Origin: an uncultured Solirubrobacterales bacterium
GTDB taxonomy: Bacteria > Actinomycetota > Thermoleophilia > Solirubrobacterales > Solirubrobacteraceae
Length of the DNA stretch: 6,308 nt
Direction of reading: 5' to 3'
NCBI GenBank assembly: GCA_903953065.1
Contig: CAJBIG010000062.1
Span: forward strand, 1-6,308
Shown: positions 1 through 4,048 of the stretch, piece after piece
Position numbering within the stretch: the stretch's first letter is position 1
Layout: each line of letters opens with the position of its first letter
Made by a program: the position numbers and the translations under genes
Notes under the pieces: model-generated
Databases searched by the model: none
Seen by the model: only the letters and a program-made list of their open reading frames with translations
Told to the model about the DNA's origin: nothing

Positions 1-105
1 AGCTTTGGCGTGCTCAAGCTTGATCTCTACTCCAAGGGCTACAAGTGGCGCTACTACCCCACCAGCGGTGGCTCGACCGACAACGGCACCGGGTATTGCC
101 GATAG
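1..105 (+). CDS. Metallophosphoesterase, C-terminal fragment (5' end outside window)
   Basis: This frame is open from base 1 and ends at TAG 103-105, leaving only the last 34 residues of a protein. They contain GVLKLDLYSKGYKWRY and end in Cys-Arg-stop. The next gene ends in the same way (GVLQLDLYQRGYSWKF, then Cys-Arg-stop), so this is the terminal beta-strand region of a paralogous phosphoesterase and the two genes lie in tandem. None of the metal-binding motifs falls inside the window, so activity cannot be judged. The assignment rests only on similarity to the neighbouring gene, which I can see directly. The stop lies inside the likely start region of the next gene, which suggests translational coupling. 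Confidence 0.75.
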   Translation, partial: SFGVLKLDLYSKGYKWRYYPTSGGSTDNGTGYCR

Positions 106-1031
106 TCCGCTCGACTGCAGCGCCGGTGGTGATCGCGGTGACGCTGCTGTTGGCCGCCGGCTGCGGCGGCTCTGATTCAGGCAGCGCGAGTTCGGCAACG
201 GTCGCGCAGTCGCTTGGCAGCAAGACGGCGCGGCTGGCGCTGGTTGGTGACATCGCCCGCGCTTCGCCAAGGCCAATCGGCGACCGTTGCCACCAGGCCG
301 CGACCTACGAGGTGGCGAAGAAGATGAAACCCGATCGCGTGCTCGTGATCGGCGACACGCAATACCCCGACAGCGCCCTTCGCCTCTACAAGAAGTCATA
401 TGCCAAGTCGTGGGGCAAGCTGAAGCCGATCACGCTCGCTGTTCCCGGCAACCACGAATACAAGACGCCGGGCGCGGCCGGCTACTTCGACTACTTCGGC
501 GCCGCAGCCGGCGAGCGTGGCCGCGGCTGGCACGCGACAACGATCGGCGGTTGGCGCGTGATCGGGATCAACTCCGTCTGCGACCAGGTTGGCGGCTGCG
601 GGGCGGGTTCGGCTCAATCAAAGTGGCTGGCAAACGACCTCAAAGAAAACGCCAAGCGCTGCACTCTCGCCTTCTGGCACTACCCGCGCTTTAGCTCCGG
701 GCCACACAACAACCATCCGAAGCTGGCGCACCTCTGGTCGCAGCTCAACGACGCCTCGGCGGAGGTTGTCTTCGCTGGCCACGACCATGAGTACGAGCGC
801 CTCACGGCGATGACCAGCGACGGCAAAGAGTCGAGCGCTGGGATGGCCAGCTTCGTCGTCGGCACCGGTGGCGTGAAGCGCTACGCATCGTTTGAACCGG
901 GGCCGGGAAGTCTCGCCCACAGCCTCGATTACGGCGTCCTCCAGCTTGACCTTTACCAGCGCGGCTACAGCTGGAAGTTCGTGCAGCCGGGCGGCAAGAT
1001 TGCCGATAGTGGCAGCGCACCCTGCCGCTAG
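96..1031 (+). CDS. Purple-acid-phosphatase-like metallophosphoesterase, predicted lipoprotein
   Basis: Calcineurin-like metallophosphoesterase of about 311 aa, expected to hydrolyse phosphomonoesters or related esters outside the membrane. Numbering from TTG 96, residues 1-22 form a signal peptide (one Arg, then a hydrophobic run) ending in the lipobox LAAG-C23, followed by a Gly/Ser-rich linker. The metal motifs appear in order: GD (D52), GDTQY (D87, Y90), GNHE (N119, H120), WH (H195) and GHDHEYER (H229, H231). GDxxY and GHxHxYER are typical of purple acid phosphatases, where the Tyr binds Fe(III); the substrate cannot be told. The start is uncertain. The frame is open from a GTG at 45, but that would put about 17 polar residues before the signal peptide. 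TTG 96 keeps a charged n-region, while GTG 126/129 would remove it. No strong ribosome site is visible. It overlaps the upstream gene by 10 bases and is followed by the kinase gene after 9. Confidence 0.88.
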   Translation: MPIVRSTAAPVVIAVTLLLAAGCGGSDSGSASSATVAQSLGSKTARLALVGDIARASPRPIGDRCHQAATYEVAKKMKPDRVLVIGDTQYPDSALRLYKKSYAKSWGKLKPITLAVPGNHEYKTPGAAGYFDYFGAAAGERGRGWHATTIGGWRVIGINSVCDQVGGCGAGSAQSKWLANDLKENAKRCTLAFWHYPRFSSGPHNNHPKLAHLWSQLNDASAEVVFAGHDHEYERLTAMTSDGKESSAGMASFVVGTGGVKRYASFEPGPGSLAHSLDYGVLQLDLYQRGYSWKFVQPGGKIADSGSAPCR

Positions 1032-1040
1032 GCTCCAGCG

Positions 1041-2030
1041 ATGCCAGACGACGCGCGAGCGGTGCTCGTAGCTCCCGACTCATTCAAGGGAACGTTCCGC
1101 TCCAGCGAGGTCGCCGCAGCGATCGGCCGCGGTCTTGAATCCGTCGTCGCCGCGCCAGACCTGATGCCGGTCGCCGACGGCGGCGAAGGGACGCTCGAAG
1201 TCCTGTTGCTGGCGCTCGGCGGCGAGACCGTCGGCGCTGAGGCAAGCGACGCGCTTCTGAGGCCAATCAAAGCCGGCTTCGGCCTCGTTGAGGATGGGTC
1301 AACCGCAATCGTTGAAACGGCGCAGGCAATCGGCCTGCCGCAGATCAAGAAGAGCGAGCGCGACGCCGAGGCGGCCAGCTCATTTGGCGCTGGCCAGTTG
1401 ATTGCGGCAGCGGCGCAGAGCGGTGCGAGCCGTGTGATCGTCGCTGTCGGCGGCAGCGCCAGCAGCGACGGCGGCGCCGGCGCGATCGATGCGATTGAGC
1501 AGGCCGGAGGAATCGGCGAGACAGAGCTGATCGTCTGCTGCGACGTCAACACGCCGTTCGAACTGGCAGCCGAGGTTTTCGGGCCACAGAAAGGGGCCGA
1601 TCCAGCGGCAGTTGAACGGCTGACAGATCGCTTGGAGGAGCTTGCTGCCTCATTTCCGCGCGACCCGCGTGGCGTAGCAATGAGCGGCTGCGCTGGCGGG
1701 CTGTCAGGCGCGCTGTGGGCGCACTACGGCGCCGCCCTTGAGCCCGGTGCCCGCTTCGTGCTCAGCGCCCTAGACGCCGACGAGCGGATCCAGGCGGCGC
1801 GCGCGGTGATCGTCGGCGAAGGGCGCCTTGACCGCACAACTTTGGAAGGGAAGATCGCTGCCGAGATCTCGGTTCGCGCACGGCAGATGGGCGTGCCCTG
1901 CTACGCCGTTGTGGGAAGCAACGGGCTTGAGCCGATCGACCATCGCATCCTTGACCTTCAGGCCGTGATCGAAGCGACGACGCTCGAAGAGATCGAACAG
2001 GCCGGGCGTGAAATCGCCGCGTACCTGTGA
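1041..2030 (+). CDS. Glycerate 2-kinase (GlxK/GarK family)
   Basis: Cytoplasmic kinase that phosphorylates D-glycerate with ATP, giving 2-phosphoglycerate in this family, and so feeds glycerate from glyoxylate, serine or sugar-acid breakdown into lower glycolysis. Family hallmarks are plain: APDSFKG (residues 11-17), ADGGEGT (45-51), GGSASSDGGAGA (about 137-148), FGPQKGA (180-186), GCAGGLSG (216-223) and GEGRLD (249-254) followed by TTLEGK. At 329 aa it is shorter than the usual roughly 370-380 aa. The shortfall lies mainly between GGAGA and the CDVN segment (167-170), where most relatives carry an extra stretch of about 25-30 residues. ATG 1041 sits 10 bases after the previous stop and places APDSFKG near the N terminus as usual, although no clear Shine-Dalgarno is present. 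It is probably co-transcribed with the phosphoesterase and gpsA. garK and glxK cannot be told apart from sequence, so no symbol is given. Confidence 0.95.
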   Translation: MPDDARAVLVAPDSFKGTFRSSEVAAAIGRGLESVVAAPDLMPVADGGEGTLEVLLLALGGETVGAEASDALLRPIKAGFGLVEDGSTAIVETAQAIGLPQIKKSERDAEAASSFGAGQLIAAAAQSGASRVIVAVGGSASSDGGAGAIDAIEQAGGIGETELIVCCDVNTPFELAAEVFGPQKGADPAAVERLTDRLEELAASFPRDPRGVAMSGCAGGLSGALWAHYGAALEPGARFVLSALDADERIQAARAVIVGEGRLDRTTLEGKIAAEISVRARQMGVPCYAVVGSNGLEPIDHRILDLQAVIEATTLEEIEQAGREIAAYL

Positions 2031-2039
2031 GCGCTCTTT

Positions 2040-2043
2040 GGGG
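2040..2043 (+). promoter_or_regulatory. Possible ribosome binding site for gpsA
   Basis: A GGGG run lies in the 20-base gap after the glycerate kinase stop, 7 bases before GTG 2051 and 13 before ATG 2057. The spacing favours the GTG as the gpsA start. The match to a Shine-Dalgarno core is only partial. No promoter-like elements are visible in the gap, which fits readthrough from the kinase gene. Confidence 0.35.
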
Positions 2044-2050
2044 TAACTAG

Positions 2051-3142
2051 GTGCCGATGGCCAACCTTTCACGATCAACATTTCGCGGCTCGACGCCGCG
2101 CCGCGCGACAGTTGTCGGCGCAGGCTCGTTTGGCACTGCGGTCGCGATGCTGCTGGTTCGCGCCGGGGTACGAACGACGCTGCAGGCCCGCACCGCCGCT
2201 CAAGCGGCAGAGCTGCAGCGCGATGGAGAGAACCGCGCCTACCTTCCGGGGGTAGCTCTTCCGCGCGAGCTGCGGATCGAAACAGCGGCCGATTCGCTCG
2301 AGCGCGCCGAGCTTGTTCTGCTCGCCGTTCCCTCAATCGCGATCGCCGCCGTGATCGCCGGACTCGAGCAGCGCGGCCTTGAGCGGCGCACCCCAATCGT
2401 CTCGCTGGCGAAGGGGCTCGTCGCGCCGACCGGCGCCGTCACAACGTCAATCAGTAGCGCGCTTTACGGCGCCGAGCGCGTGGCCGTGATCGGCGGGCCG
2501 GCCCACGCCGACGAGCTGGTCCACGACGGTGGTGCGCTGGTAGCTGCCTCAACCGACGAGCAGCTGGCGGGGATGCTGGCGCATCTATTCACGCGCGGCG
2601 GTGTGATCTGCGAGATCTCGAACGACCCGCTCGGCGTCGAGTACGCAGGCGCGGCAAAGAACGCCGCGGCGCTGGCTTCCGGCGCAACCGAAGCGCAGGG
2701 GCTCAATGCCGCGGGCGCAGCCGCCGGCCACATCTTCCAGGAGATCTGGCGCCTAGCCGAGAGCCAAGGCGGCCGGCCGGAGTCGATGATCGGCCTTGCC
2801 GGCACCGGCGATCTTGTGGCCACGGCGCTGGCGCCCGGCAGCCGCAACCGCCGCGCCGGCGAGCTGCTCGGAGCGGGAGTCCCAGCGGCCGAGATACCGC
2901 AGCGAATCGGCCAAGCGGTCGAGGCTCTCGAATCGGTGCCGATGCTCGCCAAGGCGCTCGCCGACGCCGGAATCGAAGCCCCCGTCACCAGCGGGCTTAG
3001 CGCGCTGATCTCGGGCCAGCTCAGCGTTGACAACTGGACTGCACTGGTGCGCACCTCGGTGCCGCCTCCGGCGCTCTGGCGGCGGCGTGTGCGACCCGGT
3101 TTCTGGGCGCGCATGCGTGCCCGTTTCAGCGGCAGACGCTAA
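2051..3142 (+). CDS. gpsA: NAD(P)-dependent glycerol-3-phosphate dehydrogenase
   Basis: Reduces dihydroxyacetone phosphate to sn-glycerol 3-phosphate, the backbone precursor for phospholipids; cytoplasmic. Family motifs run in order: Rossmann GAGSFG (residues 23-28), NRAYLPG (61-67), AVPS (92-95), SLAKGL (118-123), GGPAHADE (148-155), GVEYAGAAKN with the expected catalytic Lys at 203, GLAGTGDL (248-255) and SRN (264-266). It is 363 aa against a usual 330-340. The excess is about 18 residues before the Rossmann fold plus a C-terminal tail rich in Arg, Trp and Phe (about 342-363). Some motifs differ from the common form: GPAHADE replaces GPSFAxE, and KGL replaces KGIE. GTG 2051 is chosen for the spacing of the upstream GGGG; ATG 2057 is an alternative two codons in. 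It follows the kinase by 20 bases, probably in one operon, and converges on the HAD gene. Confidence 0.94.
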   Translation: MPMANLSRSTFRGSTPRRATVVGAGSFGTAVAMLLVRAGVRTTLQARTAAQAAELQRDGENRAYLPGVALPRELRIETAADSLERAELVLLAVPSIAIAAVIAGLEQRGLERRTPIVSLAKGLVAPTGAVTTSISSALYGAERVAVIGGPAHADELVHDGGALVAASTDEQLAGMLAHLFTRGGVICEISNDPLGVEYAGAAKNAAALASGATEAQGLNAAGAAAGHIFQEIWRLAESQGGRPESMIGLAGTGDLVATALAPGSRNRRAGELLGAGVPAAEIPQRIGQAVEALESVPMLAKALADAGIEAPVTSGLSALISGQLSVDNWTALVRTSVPPPALWRRRVRPGFWARMRARFSGRR

Positions 3143-3165
3143 GCGCAGCGAGCAGCCGCGCGCGC
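3143..3165 (+). other. Convergent intergenic gap without a clear terminator
   Basis: These 23 bases separate the stop of gpsA from the stop of the minus-strand HAD gene. The stretch is GC-rich, with short repeated GCGCAG/CAGCCGC words. The best stem I can form is about 5 G/C pairs around an 11-base loop, reaching into the HAD gene, with no T-run on either side. Transcription from both sides may therefore end by other means. Confidence 0.5.
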
Positions 3166-3993
3166 TCAGCCGCCGCGCAGCGTCGTCAAGATCGCTTCGT
3201 AGACGCCTGCGCCGTGAGCCGCTTCGGCGACGCGCGCGTTGGCGTGCCCAGCCATCGCTTCCAAAAGCTGCGGGTCACGCTCCAAGGCGTTGGCGACAAA
3301 CCAGAAGCTGCCGACCTTCGTCGCGACGCGCAGATCCTCGCGCGAATCGCCGATCGCTACGCACTCCTCCGGCTTGTAGCCGCGCATCCGCTGGTGAGCG
3401 GCTACGGCATGGGCCTTCGAAACGCCGCGTGGACGCAGGTGGTAGGCGTGAACCTCAGAGAGCTCGGCAAGGGCCGGTGAACGGCGGTGAACGGCTCCGT
3501 TGTCGGTCATCTCGAGTTCCTCGTGGCCATTGTCGGCGAGGAAATGATCGGCCGCGTTGGTGTCGATCAGGCCGCGCAGCAGGTGCGAAACCTCGCGATC
3601 CTTGTGCCACGGATCGTGAACTTCAAGGCAGCCTGAATACTCCTCGAGCAGCAGCGCCGGAGCGCCGCTGTCTTCTATCTGCTGGTGAATAGTGCGCTCA
3701 TCAGGCTGCCAGGTACCGGTAAGCCAGTAGGTCTCACCTTCCATCACGACGCCGGCGCCGGTTTCGAAAATGCAGCAGCCTTGGCCGAAGAGGCGGGCGT
3801 CCTCAATCGCCGTTGAGCGGCGACGGCCGGACATCACGACAACCTCAATGTCGGAGCGCAGGCAGGCCTCTATCGCCTTCGCGCCGAGCGGCGCCACCTC
3901 ACCGTCAGGGCCGGCGAAGAGGCCGCCACCGGGGCCGAGCAGAGTGCCATCCATGTCAACGTATGCGCAGCGCACCTGATCGAGGGTAGCCAT
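3166..3993 (-). CDS. HAD superfamily hydrolase, subclass IIB (MPGP/Cof-like phosphatase)
   Basis: Mg-dependent cytoplasmic phosphatase of 275 aa acting through a phospho-aspartate. From ATG 3993, motif I is DMDGTLL (nucleophile D13, acid D15), motif II is VVMSGR (S55), motif III is K203 in VSKAHAV and motif IV is GDSRED (D226, D230). About 148 residues lie between motifs II and III, which is where a C2 cap is inserted, so this is the IIB type that includes mannosyl-3-phosphoglycerate phosphatase, sucrose-phosphate phosphatase and Cof-like sugar phosphatases. The substrate is not readable. The frame is open back to an ATG at 4182, but the extra 63 residues are low-complexity, overlap the helicase start and are not HAD-like. 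ATG 3993 puts motif I at the usual distance from the N terminus; ATGs at 4005 and 4008 remain possible. No strong ribosome site is visible. It lies tail-to-tail with gpsA and is divergent from the helicase. Confidence 0.9.
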   Translation of the reverse strand: MATLDQVRCAYVDMDGTLLGPGGGLFAGPDGEVAPLGAKAIEACLRSDIEVVVMSGRRRSTAIEDARLFGQGCCIFETGAGVVMEGETYWLTGTWQPDERTIHQQIEDSGAPALLLEEYSGCLEVHDPWHKDREVSHLLRGLIDTNAADHFLADNGHEELEMTDNGAVHRRSPALAELSEVHAYHLRPRGVSKAHAVAAHQRMRGYKPEECVAIGDSREDLRVATKVGSFWFVANALERDPQLLEAMAGHANARVAEAAHGAGVYEAILTTLRGG

Positions 3994-4048
3994 CGGGCAT
4001 ACCATCATCGTCGTGAGCACAGTTCGCACAACCGAGCCTTGGAGCGCG
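3994..4048. promoter_or_regulatory. Divergent intergenic region between HAD gene and helicase
   Basis: About 55 bases separate the ATG of the minus-strand HAD gene from the likely ATG of the helicase. Any promoters for both genes must lie here or inside the opposing coding regions. I find no convincing -10/-35 pair on either strand and no clear operator palindrome. If the helicase instead starts at GTG 4013, the gap shrinks to 19 bases. Confidence 0.4.
4041..4044 (+). promoter_or_regulatory. Possible ribosome binding site for the helicase
   Basis: GGAG sits 4 bases before ATG 4049. The spacing is slightly short, but it is the only Shine-Dalgarno-like word near either candidate start. The alternative GTG 4013 has nothing comparable at a suitable distance. 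This favours ATG 4049. Confidence 0.4.

Noticed and set aside
95..1010. 12-base exact repeat ATTGCCGATAGT at 95-106 and 999-1010 near both phosphoesterase ends
   Set aside because: The copies are read in different frames and do not align in the paralogues. About one 12-base match is expected by chance in a window this size.
1770..2396. 208-codon minus-strand open frame across the kinase-gpsA junction
   Set aside because: It is antisense to conserved motifs of both genes, with arginine-rich shadow composition.
2464..3114. 216-codon minus-strand open frame inside gpsA
   Set aside because: It is composed mostly of Ala/Ser/Pro from the reverse of GpsA codons, with no domain or start context.
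3143..3190. Possible bidirectional terminator between gpsA and the HAD gene
   Set aside because: Only a roughly 5-pair G/C stem can be drawn, with a large loop and no T-run.
3027..3692. 221-codon plus-strand open frame spanning the gpsA end and HAD gene
   Set aside because: It is Arg/Ser-rich with no motif, and overlaps two genes with clear catalytic motifs. The GpsA frame itself continues cleanly to 3142, so it is not evidence of a frameshift.
3994..4048. TTGTGC then GATGAT about 17 bases later on the minus strand as a promoter
   Set aside because: The -10 match is poor and would overlap the HAD start codons; not better than chance.
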